A stretch of DNA of 64,000 bases from Effrenium voratum (taxonomy: Eukaryota > Sar > Dinophyceae > Suessiales > Symbiodiniaceae), in the NCBI GenBank assembly GCA_963377175.1, contig CAUJNA010003829.1, forward strand, positions 212,501-276,500. The letters are read 5' to 3'. Every line of letters starts with the position of its first letter. Positions within the stretch are counted from its first letter, which is position 1. Shown one piece after another: positions 52,354 to 62,129 of the stretch. Under the pieces are notes generated by a model. That model was given only the letters and a program-made list of their open reading frames with translations, was not told where the DNA came from and ran no database searches. Made by a program: the position numbers and the translations under genes.

Positions 52354-55027
52354 ATGTTTGAAGGACCTGTCACGGGCAACATCCCGGAGGTCCTGGACAA
52401 CGGAGAGGTAACTGACGGTCGCACGTCACAGCAGGACAGCTGGCCCTCGCTCTGACGCCCTACGCTCAAGTAGCTGACCTGGCGGTGAACACGGCAGCCT
52501 CCGGCAACAACGCTGCTGCCATCCAGTCTCTGGACGACCGAGTCACCGCCGAGCTGGCCTCAAAGCTGGACAGCAGCGCGCTGGCGCCGGCAATTGCGCC
52601 CCTGGCCACGGCGGCGGCCCTGGCCACCACGGACGGACAGGTGGCCGCGCACGGAAGCAGCATCGCAGCGCTGCAGAGCCCGCTGACCACGGGTCTCTCC
52701 AACAAGGCAGACCAGTCGGCCTTCGACGTGCTGGAGGGCGTGGTGGCCACGAAGAGCACCCCGGACGGCGTGGACCTAAAGCCAACTACAGCACCATGGC
52801 GGCCATGAACGGCTCCATCGCTTCGGCCAACAACGCCACGCTGGCCACGGTGGCCGCCAACTACGAGACGGTGGCATGGCGGCGAGGATCACGCCGCTGG
52901 AGGTGGACACCAAGGTGGCCAACGCTCTCCTGGGGGCCGTCACCGCCGCGGCGCTGGCCGAGCTCGCGAGCCAAGACGCCTCCATCTCCAGGCCTCCAAG
53001 GCAGACGCCAGCGCGCTGACAGCTTACGCCCTGCAGTCGGCCGTGGACACTTCCTGGGTGGTGGACTCTAAGATAGAGAAAGCCTCTTGGACGCTGTCAG
53101 CACGGCAGCCCTGGACGCCGCCCTCCTCGGCAAGGCGGACGCAAGCGCGCTGGCTCTCCACGGTGGACGGGTTGGACACGCCGCTGGAGGTAGACACCAA
53201 GATAGCACATGCCCTGCTGGGTCTCGCCACCGAAGCCTTCGTCGCAGCGCAGCTTGCTAGCCGGGACGCCAGCATCACGGCGCTCCAGGGGGCCAAGGCC
53301 GACGCGACGCTGCTGGCCTCATACGCCACGAACGCCGCGCTCTCGGCCAGCAAGACCACGCTCCAGAGCGCCCTCGACGCAATCCTCGCGGAGCTCGCCG
53401 CCCTGCAGCTTTCCGGCAGCGGCGGAGTTATTAACGCGCCGGCCTGGGCGGGCTTCACGACTTGGGAGCTCGTTCGCGGAAGCAACGTCGTTCGCAACCT
53501 GCATCTGGGGGCTCCTCTCTCTGCTGCGCTGGCCAACGGCGACGACACGCTGAGCATCACGGCAGACTGCTACTCCACGGCGGGCACTGACGCTGCTATA
53601 ACAGCTGCCTTGCTGGCCCACAGGCGCACTGCTTGCCTACTACACCTCGGTGCAGGTAGACGCGCTGTTGGGAGACTACCGCACGGCAAGCGCGCAGGAC
53701 GCGTGTTCACAACCAACCAAATCACGCTGGTGGCGTACCGTTCAGCCGCAGACCAGGACACGGCAACGGCCTCGAGCATCGCAGCCGCGCTGCTCAGCCA
53801 CAACACCATCGCACAAGTAGACGGCCTCCTTGCCGGCAAGCTCGGAGTCACGGAGGCAGCCTTGGCGCTGCAAATAGCAGTGCGCTTTCCGGACGACGGA
53901 GGGGCCGACGAGGTGGTGGCCGCCATAGGAGAGCAGATCCTGGGCCACGGACGTCTCGCTGTCAAACTGGACGGTTCGCCCCAGCAGCGGCTGCAGCTGG
54001 TCTGGCCCGGGCACGGGGTAAGTAAGTGTGGCGGCTACACCCTTACCCAGGCGGCGAAACCCGTGGAACATCGTGCGCGCCTACAACTTGACCCCGGGCC
54101 AGAGCTCCTCTTCGCCTGCCGCTACCGGCACGGCACGGCCTCCAACTTCGTGGTGTACATGTCCAGAGGCCGACAACGTCTACGACCCATTGTACGGCAG
54201 CTTCGTGGGCGACCAGGCGTGTGGAGCACGTGCCAAGATGTACTTCACGTGCCGCCGAACGGAGCGAAGCAGCACTTCGGGGCGCACTTCCAGATCCTGG
54301 ACGCAACCCTGGAGACCGGCAAGCGGCGGATGTGGAGGAGGACACGGCGGCCTCGGCCTGCTGCTGAGCTCACGAGCACGGGGGGGGACGACGGAGCTCA
54401 GCCACGTCCGGCGTACCGAGGGCTGCTGGAAGCCCACGCTCACCACGCCAGGCAATTTCTGGTGCGCTCCAACAGCCAGAGCTCCGTCGGCCAGCTTCAC
54501 GGTGGGACGCCATGACCCTGAGCGCCTTCGCCTGGAACATCGTGCGCACCTACAGCTAGACGCTACTCCTTCGGCTGCCGGTACAGGCTGGGCACGGCCT
54601 CCAACTTGGTGATGTACGTCAGCGCGGCCGACAACGACTACGTGGGCGTCACCGGCACCTTCCTCGGCACGCCCGCGCAGGGTGTCTGGAGCACGGCGCG
54701 CCTGGACTTCTCGGTGCCGCCGGGCGGATCGCGAAGCTGCACTTCGGAGCTTTCGGAGGCTCGATCCCCGGGCTGGTGCAGCAGTCGGCGGGCACGCTGG
54801 ACCTGTACAGCATGCAGATCAGGGCCTCAGCCTTCGAGGGAGAGTCGGTCTCCGTGACGGACCTGCTGGCGGACTCGCTGGCCCTCACGGGCTCGGCCAC
54901 GCTGGACGGGCTCACCGCGCAGGGCAACGTGGGCTGCGACCAGCTGCTGTGCAACGACGTGAACTGCACTGACGTGTTCACGACGGGCGTGGACGCCTCG
55001 GGCGCCATTTCCGGCGGGTTTTTTTGA
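52354..55027 (+). pseudogene. fibre-like repetitive protein, frameshifted
   Basis: Starts MFEGPVTGNIPEVLDN. The central part, in several frames, is built from Ala/Leu/Thr/Ser-rich helical repeats of the kind found in trimeric virus and phage fibres: LDDRVTAELASKLDSSALAP, ALQSPLTTGLSNKADQSAFD, LEVDTKIAHALLGLATEAF, LQGAKADATLLASYATNAAL. The C-terminal part has a globular domain twice (near 54040-54320 and 54515-54850), each with WNIVR(A/T)Y, CRYR.GTASN and VWST. The last segment is LTGSATLDGLTAQGNVGCDQ. Breaks lie near 52450, 52780, 52870, 53040, 53620 and 54030-54600. A receptor-binding spike fits by architecture only; a structural surface protein of another type is possible. Confidence 0.55.
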
Positions 55028-55076
55028 GACCATTGAAGCATTTGGGACCATTCGAGCATTTGGCGGGCTTTTTTCT

Positions 55077-55565
55077 TTACCGCGCTCCCCTCGCCCTGTC
55101 CGGGTCCTCCTCAAGTTCATCAACGCGCACCTCCGCCAGCACCGCCCGCTCGCGAAGATCTTCGTTCTCCTCCTTGAGGACCTCGACACGGCGCTCCAGC
55201 CGCCAGCGGAGAATGTCGATGCTGCGCTCCAGCTCCCCAACGCGCTCTTCCGCCCTCGCCGCTCGCGCGCGCTCTTGCGCGATGATCCCGCGGCGGTGGG
55301 CCAGCTGCCAGCGGAGATTTCTGTTCTCGAAGCCCCGCTCCCCACAGCGCAGAGTTTCGCCGAGGAGCTCCCAATCGAGGCGCGCGATGCGGGCGCTCTG
55401 GCGCGAGCGCTCGGCCTCGAGCAGCGCGTCCTCGCGAGGCCGCTTGCAGGGAGGCCGCTGGGCCATCAGAGCAGCCGCAAGGCAGGGAGCGTCCTCGTCC
55501 GCCCACGCGGCGGGCTTCTCCAGAAGCCATGCCTGCACGCAGCGGAAGGCCGCCGAGGAAGTCAT
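55077..55565 (-). CDS. coiled-coil protein, tandem paralogue 1
   Basis: An intact 162-residue frame. Residues 1-40 (MTSSAAFRCVQAWLLEKPAA, then WADEDAPCLAAALMAQRPP) are nearly identical to paralogue 2. The rest is a long charged helix (RAARAEERVGELERSIDILR, RRVEVLKEENEDLRERAVLA) with heptad spacing. The gene ends at the fibre gene's 3' side, convergent with it. Function unknown; a virion or scaffold component is possible. Confidence 0.65.
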   Translation of the reverse strand: MTSSAAFRCVQAWLLEKPAAWADEDAPCLAAALMAQRPPCKRPREDALLEAERSRQSARIARLDWELLGETLRCGERGFENRNLRWQLAHRRGIIAQERARAARAEERVGELERSIDILRWRLERRVEVLKEENEDLRERAVLAEVRVDELEEDPDRARGAR

Positions 55566-55625
55566 CTTGAGCAGCTGCGGCGGATCGAATAAGCATTATC
55601 GAGAAAGCGAGAAAACGAGAGCTCG
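55566..55625 (-). promoter_or_regulatory. duplicated upstream region, copy 1
   Basis: On minus, GAGCTCTCGTTTTCTCGCTT, then TCTCGATAATGCTTATTCGA, then TCCGCCGCAGCTGCTC precede the ATG. Copy 2 at 56042-56115 is almost the same. The ATAATGNTTATT palindrome and the polypyrimidine run are the conserved parts. Confidence 0.5.
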
Positions 55626-55651
55626 GGATCTTTTTTAGCGCGTCCTCAAGC

Positions 55652-56041
55652 TCACTCGAGGATCTCGTCGAGGCGCTCCACCCGCCGGCGGATGTTGCTG
55701 CGCTCCAGCTCCGCAACGCGCTGCTCCGCCCGCACCGCTCGCTTGCGGGTTTGCCTGAGGTACTCGTTCTTGCGCTCCAGCATCCAGCGGAGATTTTTGT
55801 TGTCTCGCTCCCGCTCCTCGCGGCACAGAGTTTCATCGAGGAGCTCCTCATCGAGCTGCGCGATGAGATGCCGCTGGTGCGAGCGCTCGGCCTCAAGCAG
55901 CGCGTCCTCGCGAGGCCGCTCGTAGGGAGGCCGCTGGGCCATCAGAGCAGCCGCAAGGCAGGGAGCGTCCTCGTCCGCCCACGCGGCGGGCTTCTCCAGA
56001 AGCCATGCCTGCACGCATCGGAAGGCCGCTGAGGAAGTCAT
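55652..56041 (-). CDS. coiled-coil protein, tandem paralogue 2
   Basis: An intact 129-residue frame with the same N-terminal 40 residues as paralogue 1 (one C to Y change in PPYERPRED), then a shorter helix (EELLDETLCREERERDNKNL, RKNEYLRQTRKRAVRAEQRV) and the end RRVERLDEILE. The paralogues share helix motifs such as RAE(E/Q)RV.ELERS, so the pair arose by a tandem duplication that included the promoter. Confidence 0.65.
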   Translation of the reverse strand: MTSSAAFRCVQAWLLEKPAAWADEDAPCLAAALMAQRPPYERPREDALLEAERSHQRHLIAQLDEELLDETLCREERERDNKNLRWMLERKNEYLRQTRKRAVRAEQRVAELERSNIRRRVERLDEILE

Positions 56042-56118
56042 CTTGAGCAGCTGCGGCGGATCGAATAATCATTATCGAGAAAGCGAGAAAGCGAGAAAAC
56101 GAGAGCTCGGGATCTTTT
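56042..56118 (-). promoter_or_regulatory. duplicated upstream region, copy 2
   Basis: As copy 1, with TCTCGATAATGATTATTCGA. A GAAAGCGAGAAA tract is expanded by one unit. Confidence 0.5.
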
Positions 56119-56135
56119 TTTCCGGTTCCGACAGT

Positions 56136-59084
56136 CTACGCCCAGCAGCGGCGGCTCAGCCGCAGCGGCAGTGTTGGAGCGGGCCCCAGAGGCGGGGGCC
56201 CCACGAGGAACTCCATCACGAGGTCGAAGGGCGCGGAGCCTGGCGGAGCGTAAGCGCCCAGCATCCGCAGCTGCTCCAGGTTGCGCCAGTGTCCCAGCAA
56301 GGGCGAGAGCGACTTCTTCTCGACGGTCTCCACGGCGATCTCGTGCGCGCGGCTGCGCAGCTGCGCGAAGGCCGCCCTGCGCTCGCTGCCTTCCTCCAGC
56401 ACCTCGAGATGCCGGACGTTGGTCACCGCCTTCTTCGGCACGCCCTTGATTTTGCGCTTCTCCTTGCGCGCGCCGTCGGGCTGGACCGTGAGGATGCTGT
56501 ACATCTTGGAGCGCAGGCCCGCGTACTCCAGGATCCTGGCGGGAAAGGTCTCGTCGCCGACTGCAGAGAGCGCGCTCAGGCCCCTCTCACGGTCCTTGGG
56601 CCGGCCACGGGTGGCGCCGTTCAGGTTCGCCTCGGCCATGGCGTGGAGCGGGTCCTGCAGCTTGAAGATCTGCACCATCACGGAGTCGGTGTCCGTGAAG
56701 AGCAGCATCATCTTCGGGAAGAGCCTCCTCATGTGGAGGTAGTAGGCCTTCTCCATCATGAGCTTGGAGAGCTGCAGCGCGCGGGCGCCGACTTGGGTGG
56801 GCACGCTCACGCAGGCCCACGAAGGCCAGGAACCCCTCCGAGTCGTTGATTTGGAGCTCGAAGTTCGTCACGGAGCTCTTGCCCACGGCCCGCTCGAACT
56901 TGGCCGGGTCCACGTAGGCGTTCGTGTTCCTGAACTTGTCGGGGTTCATGCAGCAGCGACCGAAGATGGCGTTCTGTATAGCGCAGCCTCCAGACCCTGG
57001 CGCCCAGCACGTCCCGCAGGAACTTGAGCCGCTTGCCGCCCACGCCCTCCTCTACGTGCATGCCGAGGAAGGGCACGAGCTTCTCGCAGGGCGACGGGGA
57101 GAGGCCGAGGCGCTCCGCCATGTTCGCAGTGTGCGGGCCGTACAGCCCCTTCCCGACCTTCATGCGCGCGGGGGGAGCCCAGTCCGAGCGGTCGTGCACC
57201 TCCGGGGCAAAGTCGTAGTCCACGAGGAGCAGATAGCTCACCTCCTCGGAGTCGGACTCCCAGTTCAGCCCGGAGAGGCACGTCTTGTGCAGCCAGCTCA
57301 GCCTAGCGGCGTTTTCTTGTGGCAGGGCGACCGTCACGCAGGCGTTGGGCATGGGCAGCGTCATTGCGGCCGGGCACATGGCGTTGAAGTCCAAGTACGA
57401 GATCCAGCTGACGCTGACCCATGACAGAGGACCGCACGTCCTTGTAGGCCTGCTCGTCGGTGATGAGGTGAGTGGGAGTCTCGCGGGCCGAGTGCCACAG
57501 CATGGCGGCCCCAGCGTGACGTAGTGGATAGGGTCGAGCCCCGACTGCGCCCGGAAGGAGTCCCGGTAGCTCTCCATCACGTCCGCCAGGGCCAGGACGT
57601 CGGTGTGGAGGTAGCAGTCGTGGAACCCATGAGATAGGCGGTGTTGACGGCCAGCCGGTGGTCCTCTGCGCTCACCGCTTTTCCTGCCAGCACGCTGTCG
57701 TAGCAGTGCTGCTCCCACACCGCAGGCATCTCCCACGCCTCGGCGCCGCAGAAGTGCTCGAAGGGCATGGGCAGCTTGCGCAGGATGCAGTCCCACGCCT
57801 GCTCCAGGTCGCAGTGCGTCCGCCGCTGTTTGAGAGGCCGTCTTTGGGGCGGAGAGTCGGTCGGCGTGCGCAGCTGCAGCTCGGGGTGAAGCGAGGCCAT
57901 CAGCGGGAAGAGCTCTGGCAGCTGCTTGTGGGTGCAGGCCCTGAGGTCGTCGATCATGCTGGCCAGGCTCGTGGGGAAGACGTTCATGCTGTCCACGAAC
58001 CTCAGCGGGCCCCAGCTCATCTGCAGGCACTTCTCGCCCGACTTGCAGAGGATTCGGAGGCAGAGGTGGCTGCAGTCGCCCTGCTTGATCGCGGCCTGCA
58101 GGGCGCACCAGCCGCTGAGCGGCCTTGGCGCGGCCTTGGCCTTGGCCTTGGCCTTGGGCGCGGCCTTGCGCTTTGGCGCAGCCTTGGCCATGGGCATGGG
58201 CCTCTCGGACTCGCTGCCGCTTCCTTCTTGATCACCTTCTGCCTCGCTCTCGGCGCCCTCGTTGTCGCTGTCCTCGCCGAGCTCTTCGCGCGGCGCCCTG
58301 CTGACAGGAGAGCCCATCGTGGCGATGTAGCGCAGCAGGAAGTGGAAGTCGTAGCCGCCCCCGTTGTGAAAGACCACTGGGATGGTCTTGGGCGTCTGGG
58401 CCGCGATGTTGCAGGAGTGGCACAGCGCCCCCTGTGCTCCAGCTCCTCCCTCCGGGTCATGCTGACGGGCCTAGTTCGGCGTCTCCAGGTGAGGTAGTGG
58501 TCGGCCAGCTTGAGAAGATCGTTCAGCATGGCGCGGACGTGTCCCGCTCGTGGTGCGTGAGCCTCAGCCTCAGCTCCTCGGGTGGCACGTAGCCGCAGCG
58601 CCCGACAGCGACGTAGCAGGAAGAAGCCGCGACGGTCTGGCGCGCCGGCTGCTGCTGCGCTATGTGGACCGTCGGGGCGGGCGTGCTGTAGACCTCGAGG
58701 TCCGCGTAGCACGTCAGGGGCGCAAGCTCTGCGGAGGCCTTGCCCCTGTAGCGCAGCAGGCTCTTCTCGGGCCCGGGCAGCGGCACTTTCCGAGTGCGCT
58801 CGGCTATCTCTCGATAGCACTGGGCGGCGCGGCGGCGCTGCCACGAGGCCTTCTTGGCAAAGCGGGCCACGCACCTCGGGCACTTGTACTCCGCGCAGCC
58901 GCCGGTGTTGGGCGTGGCTCCCAGGGTCAGCCCCCGCCTGCTGACCAGCGCCTGGAAGTTGTGGATCAGGCTGTAGTGGCCGCTGCGCAGGAGGCGCTAG
59001 GCGCGCGCGGCTCCTCCAGAGGCACCGCCCGGACGGGCTGAGCCCCAGGCGGCCCAAGATGCGATCGGGCAGCTCGGAGGTCAT
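56136..59084 (-). pseudogene. family B DNA polymerase, Polinton (protein-primed) type, frameshifted
   Basis: From the ATG at 59084: an N-terminal Cys pair (YKCPRCVARF), exonuclease motif I YADLEVY (near 58700), motif II VFHNGGGYDFHFLLRYIA (near 58350), LRFVDSMNVFP (near 57985), HTDVLALADVMESYRDSF (near 57590), palm motif A region YLDFNAMCPAAMTLPMPNA (near 57370), the QNAIFGR motif B segment (near 56970) and the catalytic LLFTDTDSVMVQI (near 56700), then LEYAGLRSKMYSIL. The order is that of protein-primed polymerases of Polintons. An insert rich in Asp/Glu/Ser and then Lys/Ala/Pro separates motif II from LRFVDS. Frame changes near 58985, 58560, 58380, 57610, 57480, 57010 and 56820 break the gene. 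Catalytic residues are kept. Confidence 0.85.
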
Positions 59085-59165
59085 GGCGCGAATTGGTTTG
59101 AGCTGAATAAATTGCTTTCTATAGAAAAATAATAAAATATTCGATCGGTCGGACGCGCGTCTTTT
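59085..59165 (-). promoter_or_regulatory. AT-rich promoter of the polymerase gene
   Basis: On minus, AATATTTTATTATTTTTCTA followed by TAGAAAGCAATTTATTCAGC, an AT-rich island in GC-rich DNA, 25-65 bp before the ATG. Confidence 0.5.
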
Positions 59166-59198
59166 TTCTGTCCGGGATTCTGTTCTGTCTGTGCCGCG

Positions 59199-59768
59199 TC
59201 ACAGCGAGTCGGCGGCGCTGCCCTGCAGGTTCAGCGCAGCGAGGAGCTCTCTGGAGGCCTCGTCCAGCTCCTTGCGCGCCTTCTCAAGCCGCTCCAAGGC
59301 AGCGAGGGTTGCGCTCTTGGCAGTTAGCGAGACCGGCAGCCGCTCTTGCTGACGAGCTGCTCCTCCACCTCGAAGAGCTCCCTCTCGATCTGGGCCAGCG
59401 ATGCGACATCGCGCGTGCGAATGCGGCGCTGCCATCGGCGCCCAGCTCTCCTCCCCGCGCTCCTCGGCCATGGCGGGAGCTGCGCTGCGAGCCGCGCGCT
59501 GGTTCAAGCGCTTGCGAAGCTTAAGCTGCTGGTCTTGCGCCCGCTTCAGCATCTCCTTCCAGTCCTGGATGTCGACCTCCTCCGCCAGAAACCTGCCGGC
59601 GAGCCCATCAGCTATCAGCCGCTCCAGCACGGGCGCTCCCCGAGCGAGCTCGTTGTGCAGGCGGCTCACCTCCTCCAGAGAGGCTCCCCGCTTCAGCGCC
59701 TCGGCATCAACGGCGGCCTTCAGCACAGGCCTCAGCTGCTCGCGGCGCTCCAGGACGTGGGTGGCCAT
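59199..59768 (-). pseudogene. coiled-coil protein, right TIR copy
   Basis: Starts MATHVLERREQLRPVLKAAV. Helical and charged: ADALKRG-like segment, EVDIQDWKEMLKRAQDQQLK, LRKRLNQRAARS. The frame changes near 59435 into VASLAQIERELFEVEEQLVS and back near 59340, with the end LEKARKELDEASRELLAALN. The frame is open throughout, so the two shifts compensate and only a middle segment would be altered. The first 50 residues also occur in the left TIR. Function unknown. Confidence 0.6.
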
Positions 59769-59815
59769 TCTGAATTTTTTTAATGAGCAAAAAAAGGCTG
59801 CGGCGTCGGAAGAAA

Positions 59816-60346
59816 CTACAGCGGGCACTCTCGAGAAGGTGGCTCCACACGCAGATCTGTGACCTCAAGGCTCAACCCGCACATGCCGCTCATCAGCCAC
59901 AAGCTGCGCGCTCTCAGCCTAACGCGCGCGGCGCAGTGAGCCAGCTCAGCGGGGCGGTCCGCAAACGTGCCGCCGGCGTTCCAGAAGCGCGCGTGGGCCG
60001 GCAGCTTGGCTTTCAGCATCCAATCGCCGCCGCGCGATTGCCTCACAGAGGGCAGCAGCCGCTGGCGCACGGCCTCGGGTGTGAGCTTCGCGTCGAAGAC
60101 GCGCTCGGATGCGGCCGCCAGCTGCTCGACCAGATCGGTCTCGGCCCGCTCCCAGAAGAGCCTCGCGCGCTCGTCGGTTGCGAAGCTCACGCTGGGGCGC
60201 TGCCCCTCGGAGAAGGCCCTGGGCTCCCATGGGATTTCCAGCGAAGCTTCGCTCTGCCAAAACAGAGGCTCCATGCACAAGAATTTGCCACCCTTTGCAT
60301 TGGAGCGCACCTCGCCCAACTTCCACATGCTAGCCTGGCTCGTCAT
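59816..60346 (-). CDS. unassigned viral protein, right TIR copy (intact)
   Basis: 176 residues, MTSQASMWKLGEVRSNAKGG at the start and LSLEVTDLRVEPPSRECPL at the end. It has SVSFATDERARLFWERAETD, a helical middle and MLKAKLPAHARFWNAGGTF followed by RLRARSLWLMSGMCGLSLEV. The final part (a polar strand, LW, then G.GL...V..L.V) is reminiscent of small OB-fold single-strand DNA-binding proteins of large DNA viruses, a resemblance by pattern only. It is the best-preserved gene of the inverted repeat. It is divergent from the methyltransferase-like gene, with about 100 bp between. Confidence 0.55.
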   Translation of the reverse strand: MTSQASMWKLGEVRSNAKGGKFLCMEPLFWQSEASLEIPWEPRAFSEGQRPSVSFATDERARLFWERAETDLVEQLAAASERVFDAKLTPEAVRQRLLPSVRQSRGGDWMLKAKLPAHARFWNAGGTFADRPAELAHCAARVRLRARSLWLMSGMCGLSLEVTDLRVEPPSRECPL

Positions 60347-60449
60347 CCTTTTCTGTCTCCGATCAAAAAAAGATTGGTCCGAGCATGCGAAACTGCTCGA
60401 GTCGCGCCCTCGCCTGTGCGTGCTTTGTTGCGCTGGTGGTAATTGTTAA

Positions 60450-61025
60450 ACATGCCGAGACTGCTGGAGCTGTTTCGCGGCACAAAGTCGATTGGCCTTC
60501 GAGGCGGCAGGGTGGGAGGTCGTCTCCCTGGACATCGTGTCGAAATTTGAGCCCACGATCCTGTGCGACATCCGGAGCTGGGACTACACGCTGTTTCCGC
60601 CGGGGCACTTTGACATGGTCTGGGCCAGCCCGGTCTGCACGGAGTACAGCCGAGCTCTGACGATGCGCCCTCGACGACTCGAGGAGGGCGACGCGCTGGT
60701 GCTCAGAGCCCTTGAGATCATGGCGCACTTCGACCCGCTCATGTGGGTCATAGAGAATCCGGCCACCGGGCTGCTGAAGACCCGCCCGTTCAGGTGGACG
60801 TTACCTGCTGCGAGTACGGGACTCTGTACAGGAAGGTGCGATGCGTGGGAAGACGGGAGGCATCTGAGGGGCGCTCAAGGGGGGCCTCGACTCATGGGGG
60901 GCCAGCGCGAGAGGGTCAGAGGGCAGTCGCGCGAGCTGCTTTACAGCATTCCTACGGCGCTGTGCGAGGAGATTGCGAGCGCGGCCACGGCAGAGCTTGC
61001 GGATCGGCTGAGCATCCCGGACTGA
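60450..61025 (+). pseudogene. cytosine-C5 methyltransferase-like gene, right TIR copy
   Basis: MPRLLELFRGTKSIG starts at 60452, with Arg where the left copy has Cys; the frame changes near 60495 to AFEAAGWEVVSLDIVSKFE. Motif IV is kept as VWASPVCTEYSRAL, and MWVIENPATGLLKTRPF follows. Then about 25 residues are missing and the frame is shifted near 60795, so the segment with TRLWTN in the left copy is lost. The end RELLYSIPTALCEEIASAAT and RLSIPD is shared. The two copies have lost different parts. Confidence 0.75.
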
Positions 61026-61083
61026 AGCGAGGAGCATTTCTTATAAGATTTTTTAACACTGACCCTAACGAGCTCATTTTTTC
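61026..61083. terminator. 3' region shared by both TIRs, then divergence
   Basis: GAGCATTTCTTATAAGATTT follows the methyltransferase stop. The left copy has ATCATTTTCTTATAAGATCC at the same place. The copies diverge directly afterwards. The CTTATAAG palindrome and T runs may form a 3' end signal for both converging genes. Confidence 0.3.
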
Positions 61084-61713
61084 TTAGCAGGCATGCGCTC
61101 CGACGGCGGCCAATAAGCCGCCCCACGTGGCATAGCGCCACTGCCCGAAGACTGCGCCTCCACACTTTGGGCAGGACTTGCAGCTGACGCGGCACCCATC
61201 TATCTCCCGCGTCACTCTCAGCAGGAGCGGGTTGCCCCACAGCTGCAGCTCCTCCAAAGTGCGCGCGGCATCTTCGATCAGCAGCCGCGCGGCGTGCAGG
61301 CAGCGCATCAGCGGCTCGCTGCAGGGCTTCTCAGCGCAATCCAGCACCTGCGCAGCCGCGGCCAGGGTCAGCTCCAGGAAATCGCCCTTGGTGTCGGCGT
61401 TGAGGTGCCCAAGCGAGGGCTCGGGAGCCAGCCAGTCGAACGTCTGCGACCAAAGATCGTCTCCGGGATCTCTGCTCATCACTCGGCATCCGTCCTTCGT
61501 GAGGTAGGACTCCAAAGCGCAGGGGCAGGGGAATCCGAAGTCAAGTCCGCTGACTCGGATGCCCCCCGTGTAGGACAGGCTCTTCCTGTCTCTGCGAGGA
61601 TGCAGCAGCAGCGCCGAGAACAAGCCGCTCAGATCCAGCAGCTCGGAGATGCGCTCCACCGCTTCCAGCGCATCCGGAAGGGCGGCAGGCTGCTTGGCTG
61701 CCCACTCCTCCAT
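61084..61713 (-). CDS. hypothetical protein with C-terminal Cys cluster, only in the right TIR
   Basis: An intact 209-residue frame starting MEEWAAKQPAALPDALEAVE. The N-terminal half is Leu-rich and helical, with a CPCALESYL segment. The centre has LELTLAAAAQVLDCAEKPC. The C-terminus has CRVSCKSCPKCGGAVFGQW, a likely zinc ribbon, followed by a Gly/Ala-rich end. It is convergent with the methyltransferase-like gene. No counterpart lies in the left TIR. Its intact state contrasts with the broken genes around it. Function unknown. Confidence 0.6.
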   Translation of the reverse strand: MEEWAAKQPAALPDALEAVERISELLDLSGLFSALLLHPRRDRKSLSYTGGIRVSGLDFGFPCPCALESYLTKDGCRVMSRDPGDDLWSQTFDWLAPEPSLGHLNADTKGDFLELTLAAAAQVLDCAEKPCSEPLMRCLHAARLLIEDAARTLEELQLWGNPLLLRVTREIDGCRVSCKSCPKCGGAVFGQWRYATWGGLLAAVGAHAC

Positions 61714-61829
61714 GGCGACCAGCAGGCTCTCGGGTCCATTCTCTTCCCTCTTCTTTTCATGGAATTTCCTTCATCCATCTTTCTCGCTTTTAAGCTGTTC
61801 CTCTCCTCTGTTTCCAAGTGTTCGGATTT

Positions 61830-62129
61830 TGAGAGCTTCTAAGATAGCAAATTAAAAAGAAAAGAACAATAAAAGAAAATGTAAATAAAAATGAAAATAA
61901 TAAATAAAAATGAAGTTATAGCGACTAAAAAGAGAAATCCTAACATATAAAAAAGGAAATGATTTTAGGGAGTTATTCCTCCTTCCCTCGGTCTATCTCC
62001 TCTAACCCCTCAATGCGTGCTGCATGGCGACGGTGCAAGCGCTTCGACCCATGCTCGATCCACTCAAACACTTCGGTCCACGCACGATCCGCTCAAACGC
62101 TTCAGTCCATGCGAACAAATAATTCCCTA
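61830..62129. other. AT-rich spacer and short repeat
   Basis: 61840-61960 is almost pure A/T with AATAAAAATGAA repeats. 62020-62115 has about three copies of a 33-bp unit (CGATCC(A/G)CTCAAAC(A/G)CTTC, then GGTCCACGCA). No gene is seen. Confidence 0.6.

Noticed and set aside
56043..56849. 268-codon plus-strand frame opposite the polymerase
   Set aside because: The minus strand carries polymerase motifs including DTDS; the plus frame is Arg/His/Leu-rich shadow sequence.
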